This document shows positions 10,145 to 18,394 of a stretch of 64,000 nt of DNA, piece after piece. Source of the stretch: Paenibacillus durus ATCC 35681 (GTDB taxonomy: Bacteria; Bacillota; Bacilli; Paenibacillales; Paenibacillaceae); the NCBI RefSeq assembly GCF_000993825.1, contig NZ_CP011114.1, positions 1,860,001 through 1,924,000 of the forward strand, in the 5' to 3' direction. The translations under genes and the position numbers were made by a program. The notes under the pieces were generated by a model. The model did no database searches, was not told where the DNA came from, and saw nothing but the letters and a program-made list of their open reading frames with translations. Position 1 is the stretch's first letter. The number at the start of each line of letters is the position of its first letter.

Positions 10145-12607
10145 ATGTTAACCAGCGAACAGATCAGTCCCGATAAAATGCAGGCCGATTACGCAGCCGG
10201 GTTCACCCGGACTTTGGGACGCGTTCAGGCCGTTACTGCGGAGGTCGGGCTTATCCTTTTTTCGTGTGAAAATGGCAAACTCGCCGTCAGCAGGGTTCGT
10301 ACAGGAATCATCCGGATCAAGCTGTTCGCCGGAGCCGAGCCTGGAGACCCGATTCATCTGCGCACCACGGAGGCGGTCATCGGGTACGAGGAGAATCCCG
10401 GCGGGAAAGAAGCGGAACTGCAGGTAAGCGACACCGAGTCCGCCTATAGGATTGAAACGGACGGCATAACGGTTGAAGTCGCCAAGCAGGACAGCAGTCT
10501 CCGGTTCATAAATGAGTCCGGACAGATTCTGGCTCATAATCCGCTGCTTGCCTGGAATGAAGACAAGGCGGCGGCCGCTCTGTTCCAGGCAACGGAGCAT
10601 ACGCATTATTACGGGCTGGGGGAGAAGACGGGCTTTCTGGACAAACGGGGAGAGCGCTACGAAATGTGGAACTCCGATAACTTTTCCCCGCATGTGCCGG
10701 AAATTGAAGCGCTGTACCAGTCGATTCCTTTCTTAATCGTAAACGAGCCGGGGAATGCCTATGGGATTTTTCTGGATAATCCGGGGAGATCGGTATTTGA
10801 CATGCGCGGCTCGGAGCAGGCGTTCACGATTCATGCGGAAACGGGCGGGGTGGATTATTACTTCATCGCCGGACCGAAACTCAAGGATGTGGTAGGGCGC
10901 TATACCGCTCTTACCGGACGGATTCAGCTTCCGCCAAGGTGGTCCATCGGGTATCACCAGTCCCGCTACAGCTACATGGATCAGGAGGAAGTGCTGGAGC
11001 TGGCCCGCACTTTTCGCGAAAAAGAAATTCCGTGCGACGTCATCCACCTGGACATTCATTATATGAACGAATACCGTGTCTTTACGTTTGATCCGGTGCG
11101 GTTCCCCGATCCGAAAGCGATGATTGCGGAATTGAAAAATCTTGGCATCCGGATTGTGCCCATCATTGATCCGGGCGTCAAGTTCGATCCGGACTACCAC
11201 GTCTATCAAGAAGGCGCGGAGTCGAATTACTTCTGCTTGAAGCCGGATGGCACTCCCTTTATCGGTCCGGTCTGGCCGGGTCAAAGCGTGTTTCCCGACT
11301 TCACGGAGGCGAAGGTGCGCGAATGGTGGGGAGGGCTTCACCGGTTCTTTACGGAGATGGGGATCGAAGGCATTTGGAACGACATGAACGAACCCTCCGT
11401 CTTCAACGAATGCAAGACAATTGAACCGGATACGCTCCACGGCAATGACGGCCATCCGGCAACGCATCAGGAGATTCATAATCTGTACGGCATGATGATG
11501 TCCAAAGCGACCGCTGAAGGGATGACAAGTCATTTAGGGGGCCGTCCATTTGTCCTGTCGCGGGCGGGCTACGCCGGAATCCAGCGCTATGCGGCTGTCT
11601 GGACGGGCGATAACCGCAGCTACTGGGAGCATATGGCGCTCGCAATGCCGATGGTGCTCAATCTGGGGCTGTCGGGCGTAGCCTTCGCGGGTCCCGATAT
11701 AGGGGGATTCGGTCACCACACGACCGGAGAACTGCTGGCGAGATGGACGCAGATGGGAGCGCTGTTCCCTTTTTGCCGGAATCACAGCATGCTGGACACC
11801 ATTCGCCAGGAGCCTTGGTCCTTCGGAACCGATGTGGAGAACATTTGCCGGGATTACATCAGCCTCCGCTACTCCTTGATGCCGCTGCTGTACTCCGTGT
11901 TCCGGGAGGCTGCCGAGACGGGGATGCCGGTCATAAGGCCGCTGCTGCTGGAGTACCCGGACGACCCCAATACGGTGAACCTGTGCGATCAATTCCTGCT
12001 GGGAGATCAGCTGCTGGCGGCTCCCGTCTATCGCCCCAATACGTATCACCGTGTCGTCTACTTGCCTGAAGGAAACTGGTTCGATTACTGGACGGGCGAA
12101 AGAAGACGAGGGGGCGGCCACTTTATGGCGCATGCTCCATTAGATACGCTGCCGTTGTACGTTAAGGAAGGGGCAATGATCCCCCGTACCGAACCGGCCG
12201 CATCAACCGAATTTCAACGCTCGCGGGAGCTGCTGCTGCTGGATATTTATACACCTGAGAATGGCGCCAGCGCCTTTGACCTGTACGATGACGACGGAAC
12301 GACTTATGCCTTTAAGGACAATTTCTACAACCTGCACCGGTTGACGGTGGAAGAGGCTGAGGGAAGGGTCAAATTCCGTATTCAACCTGCATGTATCGGC
12401 TATGACGAAGGCTGGAAGAGATGGACCGTAACGTTCAAGCATCTCCGGTTTGCCGGGTGCCGTCTGGATTTCGGGACAGAAGTACCTAGCCGGGAAGAAC
12501 TGGAGACTCTCGCCAAGGGATGGCATTTCGACCGAGCCGCCGGAGAACTGACCGTGGTTATGAATCAGCCTTTGGAGGATATGGAACTGCTCATTCAAGC
12601 TCTGTAG
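10145..12607 (+). CDS. GH31 family alpha-glucosidase
   Basis: An 820-residue glycoside hydrolase of family 31 without signal peptide, so it acts in the cytoplasm on imported oligosaccharides. The catalytic nucleophile lies in GIWNDMNEPSVF (about residue 418) and the acid/base Asp in VWTGDNRSYWEHM (about residue 490). The N-terminal beta-sandwich is followed by the (beta/alpha)8 barrel and C-terminal beta-domains ending with DLYDDDGTTYAF. Start ATG has a CAGGAGGA box. Placed directly after the permeases, it probably hydrolyses alpha-glucosides brought in by them; alpha-xylosidase activity is possible in this family. Confidence 0.93.
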   Translation: MLTSEQISPDKMQADYAAGFTRTLGRVQAVTAEVGLILFSCENGKLAVSRVRTGIIRIKLFAGAEPGDPIHLRTTEAVIGYEENPGGKEAELQVSDTESAYRIETDGITVEVAKQDSSLRFINESGQILAHNPLLAWNEDKAAAALFQATEHTHYYGLGEKTGFLDKRGERYEMWNSDNFSPHVPEIEALYQSIPFLIVNEPGNAYGIFLDNPGRSVFDMRGSEQAFTIHAETGGVDYYFIAGPKLKDVVGRYTALTGRIQLPPRWSIGYHQSRYSYMDQEEVLELARTFREKEIPCDVIHLDIHYMNEYRVFTFDPVRFPDPKAMIAELKNLGIRIVPIIDPGVKFDPDYHVYQEGAESNYFCLKPDGTPFIGPVWPGQSVFPDFTEAKVREWWGGLHRFFTEMGIEGIWNDMNEPSVFNECKTIEPDTLHGNDGHPATHQEIHNLYGMMMSKATAEGMTSHLGGRPFVLSRAGYAGIQRYAAVWTGDNRSYWEHMALAMPMVLNLGLSGVAFAGPDIGGFGHHTTGELLARWTQMGALFPFCRNHSMLDTIRQEPWSFGTDVENICRDYISLRYSLMPLLYSVFREAAETGMPVIRPLLLEYPDDPNTVNLCDQFLLGDQLLAAPVYRPNTYHRVVYLPEGNWFDYWTGERRRGGGHFMAHAPLDTLPLYVKEGAMIPRTEPAASTEFQRSRELLLLDIYTPENGASAFDLYDDDGTTYAFKDNFYNLHRLTVEEAEGRVKFRIQPACIGYDEGWKRWTVTFKHLRFAGCRLDFGTEVPSREELETLAKGWHFDRAAGELTVVMNQPLEDMELLIQAL

Positions 12608-12759
12608 AAAGCCGGTATAACCACTGCCAGCGCTGATCGGACTTGTTAACTTTTGTACATTGACGCGTGAATAAAAATTACATGAAAATAATAATAATCC
12701 ATAAGTTTACAAGAAAGTTTAGACCGGATAACAAAATATACCTGTTTTTTTGTGCGGCT

Positions 12760-12810
12760 TAACATAAATCATGTTATGTAATTGACGATAAAGCTGACGT
12801 GCGATTAACT
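12760..12810 (+). promoter_or_regulatory. Putative promoter with upstream palindrome
   Basis: TTGACG (12782-12787) and TTAACT (12805-12810) are separated by 17 bases and fit a sigma-A promoter. Just upstream lies TAACAT-5-ATGTTA (12760-12776), a possible operator. The unit would drive the secreted nucleosidase-like gene. The rest of the 12608-12849 gap shows nothing recognisable. Confidence 0.5.
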
Positions 12811-12849
12811 TCTAGATGATGAAACTATAACTCGATGAGGTGATCGCAG

Positions 12850-13935
12850 ATGAAAAAATGGTTGTTATTCAGTTTCGCATTTCTTTTGATTCTTATGCCA
12901 CTGCAAGTCCAAGCCGCGAGCAGTCAAGTGGTCCGGCCAATCGCCGTGCAAGGCGCAATGGACATGGAAGTCGCTTATTTCCTGAAGCAAATGGGCGATT
13001 ATAAGACGGAAACCTTCGGTTCATATCATTTTTATTCCGGCAAAATCGCAGGCGTTCCGGTTGTCGTCTCCCAAACGAATATCGGTATGGTGAATGCCGC
13101 CGCCTCGACGACGCTCTTAATCGAGAAATATCACCCGAAAGCAATCATTAACCAGGGAACGGCAGGCGGTCACGACCCGGCACTCCACAAGTTTGACATC
13201 GTGATTGGCGAAAAATCCATTAATTACGGCTGGTTCCAATCCGCACACCGGGACGCCGGGGCGGGAGTTGACACCGGTAGCTGGAAGGTGCTTACAGAGC
13301 CGGTTGAGCCGGACCCTGTACTGTATAAGACGGCAATGAGCGTGGCGAACCGGTATCAGCACGGTAAAGTGGTCTCTGGAGTAATCGGCACATCGGACGC
13401 ATGGAACAGAGAACTCGACCGCATCAAGGAACTGCATGATACTTTGGGCACAAGCGCGGAAGAAATGGAGACCGGATCGGTTGCCGAGGTAGCCAAGACG
13501 TTCAATGTTCCTTTTCTGGGTATCCGGATCTTGTCGAATTCCGAATTGTATGCAGAGGATTTCGATCCGAAGTCGGCGGACTACTGCTCCGAGTTCGTCA
13601 TTGAAGTGATCAAAGAAATCGAGAGCGGCGTGGCCTTCTCGGACAAGCTGCAGGTGTACGCAGATGGTAAAGAAGTGGTTGGGCTTCTCGGACAATATGT
13701 GAACGGTCAAGCGCTAGTTCCGCTGCGCGGCGCACTGGAAAGCCTTGGATCGGAAGTGAGCTGGGACATCGCCAAGAAGCAAATCCATGTTGTTCACGGC
13801 GGCAAGCACATTATGGTCAAAGCCGGCGAGACGATGGTCAGCCAGGGCACAGCATGGATCGAAGCGGACTCGCTGCAAAAGATATTCGGAGTGAAAACGG
13901 ATGTCCTTGGCTCGAGTGTATACATTTATGAATAA
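12850..13935 (+). CDS. Secreted MTA/SAH nucleosidase-like protein with copper-amine-oxidase-like N1 domain
   Basis: A 361-residue protein with a Sec signal peptide (MKKWLLFSFAFLLILMPLQVQA). Residues about 27-250 match the phosphorylase/5'-methylthioadenosine nucleosidase superfamily: NQGTAGG and the purine-site motif EEMETGSVAEVA are present. Where MTA/SAH nucleosidases have SD (catalytic Asp), this protein has LSNSEL, so the acid that protonates the base is missing. The C-terminus (about 265-361, VNGQALVPLRGALESLG) is the stalk-like copper amine oxidase N1 domain common in Paenibacillus exported proteins. It may bind or cleave nucleosides outside the cell. Single-gene unit; activity is uncertain. 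Confidence 0.8.
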   Translation: MKKWLLFSFAFLLILMPLQVQAASSQVVRPIAVQGAMDMEVAYFLKQMGDYKTETFGSYHFYSGKIAGVPVVVSQTNIGMVNAAASTTLLIEKYHPKAIINQGTAGGHDPALHKFDIVIGEKSINYGWFQSAHRDAGAGVDTGSWKVLTEPVEPDPVLYKTAMSVANRYQHGKVVSGVIGTSDAWNRELDRIKELHDTLGTSAEEMETGSVAEVAKTFNVPFLGIRILSNSELYAEDFDPKSADYCSEFVIEVIKEIESGVAFSDKLQVYADGKEVVGLLGQYVNGQALVPLRGALESLGSEVSWDIAKKQIHVVHGGKHIMVKAGETMVSQGTAWIEADSLQKIFGVKTDVLGSSVYIYE

Positions 13936-13971
13936 CTGATACTCACACCCTAACCGTTCTGCGGTTTATGA

Positions 13972-13998
13972 AGAGCTCTCCCTTGCCGGGAGGGCTCT
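13972..13998. terminator. Stem-loop between convergent genes
   Basis: AGAGC-x-CTCCC pairs with GGGAG-x-GCTCT around TTGCC. It overlaps the stop codon of the convergent AlkD-like gene. No T run follows, so termination efficiency is uncertain. Confidence 0.55.
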
Positions 13999-14668
13999 AC
14001 TGCGTTATATCGGCTCTTATCAGCCATTTCAGCCCTTCCCGCCGGCTCAGCGGCTTCAGTTCCTCTTGCTCGATAAACGCCTTGACCGAATCTGGATTGC
14101 TCTTGGAATATTCCCTCAAAGCCCAGCCGATCGCCTTTTGAATGAAAAATTCATTGGACGCCGCATGCTCGCGGATATAGCGGTACAGCAGCTCTTCGTC
14201 CGTCGCTTCCTTATAATGAAGCTGAAACAGGAGTGCCGTGCGGTTGAGCCACATATTATCGGAACGCAGCCATTTCTCGCCATACTCCGGCTGAAGCTCG
14301 GGGTATTTGCGCAGCAGAAACCCGGCGGCGTTTGAAGCAAGCAAGTCGACGGTATCCCACCAGGAGTGCCGGGTGATGCAGGTTTCGATCATGGGGAGGT
14401 CGGCGGGTTTCAGCTTTTTCCGCAGGGTTTGCGCGATATCTACCCCGCAGTATTGATACTCGCGCTCAGGCATTTCCCACAGCAGAGGAATCCATTCCTT
14501 TTTCGGCGGATGTGCCGCCAGGAAGGTCTTAAGAACTTGTCTCCGCAGGGGCGTTCGGACGCCCAAAAAAGGAAATTGATTCCGCTGATACGCGCTCATG
14601 GCCGCCGCCGCGTCCGGGTCCCGCAATTCCTCCAGTCCCCGGGCCAGCAGCTTAAGGTCTTCGCTCAT
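13997..14668 (-). CDS. DNA alkylation repair protein (AlkD-like, HEAT-repeat)
   Basis: A 223-residue all-helical protein of the AlkC/AlkD superfamily, which excises N3- and N7-alkylated purines. The stretch HSWWDTVDLLA (about residues 101-111) contains the Trp and Asp that correspond to the catalytic pair of Bacillus cereus AlkD, and KAIGWALREYS follows at about 179-189. Start ATG is preceded, on the minus strand, by AAAGGAAC. It is a single gene converging on the nucleosidase-like gene. Length and motifs fit the family well. Confidence 0.88.
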   Translation of the reverse strand: MSEDLKLLARGLEELRDPDAAAAMSAYQRNQFPFLGVRTPLRRQVLKTFLAAHPPKKEWIPLLWEMPEREYQYCGVDIAQTLRKKLKPADLPMIETCITRHSWWDTVDLLASNAAGFLLRKYPELQPEYGEKWLRSDNMWLNRTALLFQLHYKEATDEELLYRYIREHAASNEFFIQKAIGWALREYSKSNPDSVKAFIEQEELKPLSRREGLKWLIRADITQ

Positions 14669-14830
14669 ATTTATTCGTTCCTTTCTTCATAGAAGAGTTC
14701 AGTAAGGTCCTCGTTGGCATAGTTCAATCATTGTATCATGAGCGGATGTATTGCCATACTCAGCATTGCACAGATGTTGGAAGTGAAAACGGAAAACTGC
14801 TATTCTTAATAACGTCAGGAGGAATGCGAA

Positions 14831-15439
14831 ATGACGATTCAAACGATAAACTGGCTGGACGGAATCTGGACGAACCGGCCTGTATCCAGCAGCGTTGACC
14901 GCGAAAGACTGATTGTCGAAGCCGCAGAGCAGAGCGACTATTGGCAGCAAACGATGTATGGCTTTCAGCACGACAGCGGCCATGCCCTGCTGCATTCATG
15001 GGAACGGCGATATGCTGCCGAGGTCAGCTTCAGGCTGGATCATTTCACCGAATTATATGATCAGGCGGGACTAATGTTATGGCATGGCCCTTCCCAGTGG
15101 ATTAAATCGGGGATTGAAATTAACGATGGCGTTCCCCATATTGGGGCCGTTGTCACCGATACATACTCGGACTGGTCTTTGTCCCCTGTGCCTGAGTGGG
15201 CTGGAAAAGAGATCACCATTCGCGCGTCGCGGCTTAATGATGCCGTAATCATCCGCGCAAAAGCGGAGCAGGATGCCTGGCGAACGGTCAGAGTTGCCCG
15301 TTTTCCGTATCCGGCTGATGTGCAGGCCGGTCCTTTTTTATGCGCGCCCACCAGATCAGGTTTTCAGGTTACATTTACCCGCTGGGTGCTCACGAGTCCC
15401 GACGAGGACATCCATACCGATCCGCCCGCAGAAGCATGA
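14831..15439 (+). CDS. DUF1349 domain protein
   Basis: A 202-residue cytoplasmic protein matching the DUF1349 (concanavalin A-like beta-sandwich) family: YDQAGLMLWHGPSQWIKSGIE and DAWRTVRVARFP are typical segments. No signal peptide or membrane segment. Start ATG has a CAGGAGGA box. The molecular role of the family is unknown. The gene is 23 bases upstream of the exonuclease III gene and may be cotranscribed with it, but no functional link is evident. Confidence 0.8.
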   Translation: MTIQTINWLDGIWTNRPVSSSVDRERLIVEAAEQSDYWQQTMYGFQHDSGHALLHSWERRYAAEVSFRLDHFTELYDQAGLMLWHGPSQWIKSGIEINDGVPHIGAVVTDTYSDWSLSPVPEWAGKEITIRASRLNDAVIIRAKAEQDAWRTVRVARFPYPADVQAGPFLCAPTRSGFQVTFTRWVLTSPDEDIHTDPPAEA

Positions 15440-15462
15440 GAAAGTAAGGAGCTTAAGAAATC

Positions 15463-16221
15463 ATGAAACTGATATCTTGGAATGTCAACGGGCTGAGAGC
15501 CTGTGTGAACAAAGGATTTAACGAGTATTTTGCGGAAGAAGACGCGGATATCTTCTGCTTGCAGGAAACGAAGCTTCAGGAAGGGCAGATCACCCTGGAC
15601 CACGGGGAGAAATATAGGCAGTACTGGAACTATGCCGTGAAGAAAGGATACTCCGGAACCGCTGTTTTCACCAAAAAAGAACCTCTCTCAGTGTCCATCG
15701 GCATTGAGGGAGAAGAGGAGACCGAGGGGAGAGTCATCACGCTCGAATTTGAGGGCTTCTATCTCGTGAACGCCTACAGCCCCAATGCCCGGCGCGACCT
15801 TTCGCGGCTGGCCTACCGGCTGGAATGGGAAGACCGTTTCCGCGCCCACCTGCAGCGTCTCGACAAGCAAAAGCCGGTTGTCATATGCGGGGATCTGAAC
15901 GTTGCGCATCAGGAAATCGATCTGAAAAATCCGAAGTCCAACAATGGGAATTCCGGATTTACGCTTGAGGAACGCGGGAAGATGACCGAGCTTCTGGCCT
16001 CGGGATTTGTTGATTCGTTCCGGTATCTGTATCCCGATAAAAAGGACGTCTATTCCTGGTGGTCTTATATGCCGAAGGTGCGGGAGCGGAATGTAGGCTG
16101 GCGGATTGACTATTTTCTCGTATCGGAAAGGCTGGCTCCCGCTATTGCCGATGCCAGGATCGAATGCGCGGTTATGGGCAGCGACCATTGTCCGGTCGTG
16201 CTGGAGCTGAACGGATTTTAA
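15463..16221 (+). CDS. exoA: Exodeoxyribonuclease III / AP endonuclease
   Basis: A 252-residue member of the exonuclease III family, which cuts DNA 5' of abasic sites during base excision repair. Visible catalytic motifs: SWNVNGLRA with Asn near residue 7, LQETKLQ with the metal-binding Glu near residue 35, CGDLNVAH (Asp and Asn, about 146-152) and GSDHCPV at the C-terminus with the catalytic His. Length is typical. Start ATG has an AAGGAG box 11 bases upstream. Confidence 0.95.
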   Translation: MKLISWNVNGLRACVNKGFNEYFAEEDADIFCLQETKLQEGQITLDHGEKYRQYWNYAVKKGYSGTAVFTKKEPLSVSIGIEGEEETEGRVITLEFEGFYLVNAYSPNARRDLSRLAYRLEWEDRFRAHLQRLDKQKPVVICGDLNVAHQEIDLKNPKSNNGNSGFTLEERGKMTELLASGFVDSFRYLYPDKKDVYSWWSYMPKVRERNVGWRIDYFLVSERLAPAIADARIECAVMGSDHCPVVLELNGF

Positions 16222-16265
16222 GGAACTTTGCTTTAAAACACAGAATAATCGGAGGATGAGAGGGC

Positions 16266-17498
16266 ATGACTTCATTTGAACAGATGCTGGATAAATACGC
16301 GAATTTGGTTATCAAAGTGGGGGTGAACATTCAGCCCGGGCAGGTGCTGATGGTCCATGCTCCGCTGGAGACCGCCGAGCTGACCCGGCTGATTGTAGCC
16401 AAGGCTTATGAAGCGGGCGCCAAATACGTCATTGTGGATTGGGACGACGAAGCGGTATCCCGAATCCGTTACGAGAAAGCACCGGAGGATTCTTTCGGCT
16501 ACTACCCGCAGTGGTATGCGGATATGCTGGAGAAATTCGCTGAAGAGGGCGGCGCGATCCTGCATATTAAAGTACCCGATCCGGAGCTGCTGCGCGGCAT
16601 CGATTCGGCCAAAGTGTCCACAGCGGTCAAAGCGGCGGCGGTCACCCGTCAGAAATATCAGGCTTATACCCGAAACAGCCGGATCAGCTGGTCGCTGGTC
16701 AAGGCGCCGACCCGGGCCTGGGCCGACAAAGTGTTCGCCGATCTGCCGGAGGAACAGCGCATTGACGCCATGTGGGAGGCGATCTTCCAGATGAACCGGG
16801 TCGAAGCGGAAGGCGATCCCGTCGCCGCCTGGCAGAAGCATATCGCCAATCTGAAAGAAAGCCAGGAGAAGCTGAACGCCAAGCGTTACAAAAGTCTGCA
16901 TTACCGCGCTCCGGGAACCGATCTGCGCGTCGAGCTGCCGGAAGGCCATTTATGGCGGGCCGCAGGCGGGGAGAATGAACAAGGCGTCTATTTTGTCGCC
17001 AATATGCCGACAGAAGAAGTGTACACGATGCCGCACCGTACCGGCGTGAACGGAACCGTGAGCAGTACAATGCCGCTTAATCTGAACGGACGGCTTGTGG
17101 ACGGTATTAAATTGACCTTCAAGGAAGGCAAGGTAACGGAGTTTGACGCCAGGGCCGGACGCGAGCATTTGGCTTCGCTGCTGGAGACGGACGAAGGCGC
17201 GTCCTATCTGGGCGAGATGGCGCTTGTCCCGTACGATTCGCCGATATCGCGGCTGAACCGGGTTTTTTACAATACGGGCATCGACGAGAACGCCTCCTGC
17301 CACTTCGCGCTCGGCAGCGCTTATCCCGTCAATATTGAGGGAGGAACGAAGCTTAAGCAGGAGGAGCTGTTGGCGAAGGGGGCTAATGTCAGCCTGACCC
17401 ATGTAGACTTTATGATCGGGTCGGCGGAGCTGGACATTGACGGCGAGCTGCCGGACGGAACGGTAGAGCCGGTGTTCAGACAAGGAAACTGGGCGTAA
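16266..17498 (+). CDS. ampS: Aminopeptidase, peptidase family M29 (AmpS/aminopeptidase T)
   Basis: A 410-residue cytoplasmic metallo-aminopeptidase of family M29. The protein has the family length and the characteristic metal-site segments GVYFVANMPTEEVYTMP (Glu ligands, about 238-254) and CHFALGSAYP plus THVDFMIGS near the C-terminus (about 345 and 379). It releases N-terminal amino acids from short peptides. Start ATG has a GGAGGATGAGAGGGC leader. It is followed by a strong terminator, so it ends a possible exoA-ampS unit. Confidence 0.93.
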   Translation: MTSFEQMLDKYANLVIKVGVNIQPGQVLMVHAPLETAELTRLIVAKAYEAGAKYVIVDWDDEAVSRIRYEKAPEDSFGYYPQWYADMLEKFAEEGGAILHIKVPDPELLRGIDSAKVSTAVKAAAVTRQKYQAYTRNSRISWSLVKAPTRAWADKVFADLPEEQRIDAMWEAIFQMNRVEAEGDPVAAWQKHIANLKESQEKLNAKRYKSLHYRAPGTDLRVELPEGHLWRAAGGENEQGVYFVANMPTEEVYTMPHRTGVNGTVSSTMPLNLNGRLVDGIKLTFKEGKVTEFDARAGREHLASLLETDEGASYLGEMALVPYDSPISRLNRVFYNTGIDENASCHFALGSAYPVNIEGGTKLKQEELLAKGANVSLTHVDFMIGSAELDIDGELPDGTVEPVFRQGNWA

Positions 17499-17553
17499 GC
17501 GAACAGGATAGACATAAGATCAGCGAACGGATTAGAATGTAAACTTAACAAAG

Positions 17554-17603
17554 GGCAAGCCGTATACGGACTGTTATGTCTGGTATGAACGGCTTGCCTT
17601 TTT
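17554..17603 (+). terminator. Rho-independent terminator
   Basis: GGCAAGCCGT (17554-17563) pairs with ACGGCTTGCC (17589-17598) and is followed by TTTTT. It closes the aminopeptidase unit. Confidence 0.85.
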
Positions 17604-17742
17604 CGGTTTGGCGGCACGGCCGCTCGACCCGCTAACGAATCTTTCAAGGCTTCATTGATGTTTCCTTCACAAATTCATCGCCTAAATCATATTTTAGGGC
17701 TGGAGGGCTGAGGAAGGTCCTGATAAAAAGGAGGGAGAGGTC

Positions 17743-18171
17743 ATAGCCACTGCAAAAAGCGAACAGTTTGTTGAGCTTACCGCCGGATCAGAAACATGCG
17801 CATTAAGTATTAAAGACATCCACGAGATTATCAGGATGCAGGACATTACGGATATACCATTCAGCAAACCCGCGGTTAAAGGCATAATCAATCATCGGGG
17901 CAGGGTTGTTCCCGTAATGAGTCTAAGGAATCTGCTTGGGCTGCCGGATGAGTCTTACACTAAGACAACGCGAATAATCATTGTAAGCCGTAATGAAGAG
18001 CTCATTGGATTCATTGTCGACAAAGTCAGCCACATGACGGCATATGATAAGATTCATTCTCCATTGGGCGCGGCATATGAAGACAGCCGAGATGGAGTAT
18101 TTCTTGGAATTGCCAGCAAAGGAGAACGGCTTATTGGCATTCTGAAGCTGGAAGGGCTGTTAGACAGCTAA
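17743..18171 (+). CDS. cheW: CheW-like chemotaxis coupling protein with apparent ATA start
   Basis: The frame encodes a CheW domain: EQFVELTAGSETCALSIKDI is the N-terminal strand pair and KGIINHRGRVVPVMSLRNLL the core. The domain begins about 30 codons before the first ATG (17836), which cannot be the true start unless the first strands are lost. The codon with correct spacing (about 8 bases) to the ribosome site AAGGAGG is ATA at 17743. Either ATA is used as a rare start, or an ATG start was mutated. The product would be 142 residues. A CheA relic follows in the same frame after the stop, and an MCP gene comes next, so this is the remains of a chemotaxis cluster. Confidence 0.7.
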   Translation: MATAKSEQFVELTAGSETCALSIKDIHEIIRMQDITDIPFSKPAVKGIINHRGRVVPVMSLRNLLGLPDESYTKTTRIIIVSRNEELIGFIVDKVSHMTAYDKIHSPLGAAYEDSRDGVFLGIASKGERLIGILKLEGLLDS

Positions 18172-18342
18172 GGGAGAGCGGGCAATAACAATGGAGCGGT
18201 GGATGAAATTGCAGACAGCCAGGAGGTGGTAGTTAAGTCACGGGGAGCTTTCCTTGAACCAGGGTCCCATGTAGCCGGAGCAGCAATTCCCGGCAGCGGA
18301 CAACTTGCGCTTATTTTGGAGGCTTCTTTTCTGGCTGGTTGA
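18172..18342 (+). pseudogene. CheA C-terminal (P5) domain relic
   Basis: Directly after the CheW stop, in the same frame, the sequence encodes about 50 residues matching the end of the CheW-like P5 domain of the histidine kinase CheA: VDEIADSQEVVVKS (18199 on) and AAIPGSGQLALILEASFLAG, ending with TGA at 18340-18342. CheA normally reads VDELxGQQEVVVKSL and GATILGDGxVALILD. There is no start codon, kinase domain or ribosome site, so this is a 3' remnant of a cheA gene deleted by recombination. Confidence 0.75.
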
Positions 18343-18394
18343 TGATTTGCTCAATGTAATACATTAATAAGTGTTTGGTCTGGGAGGACAGCTT

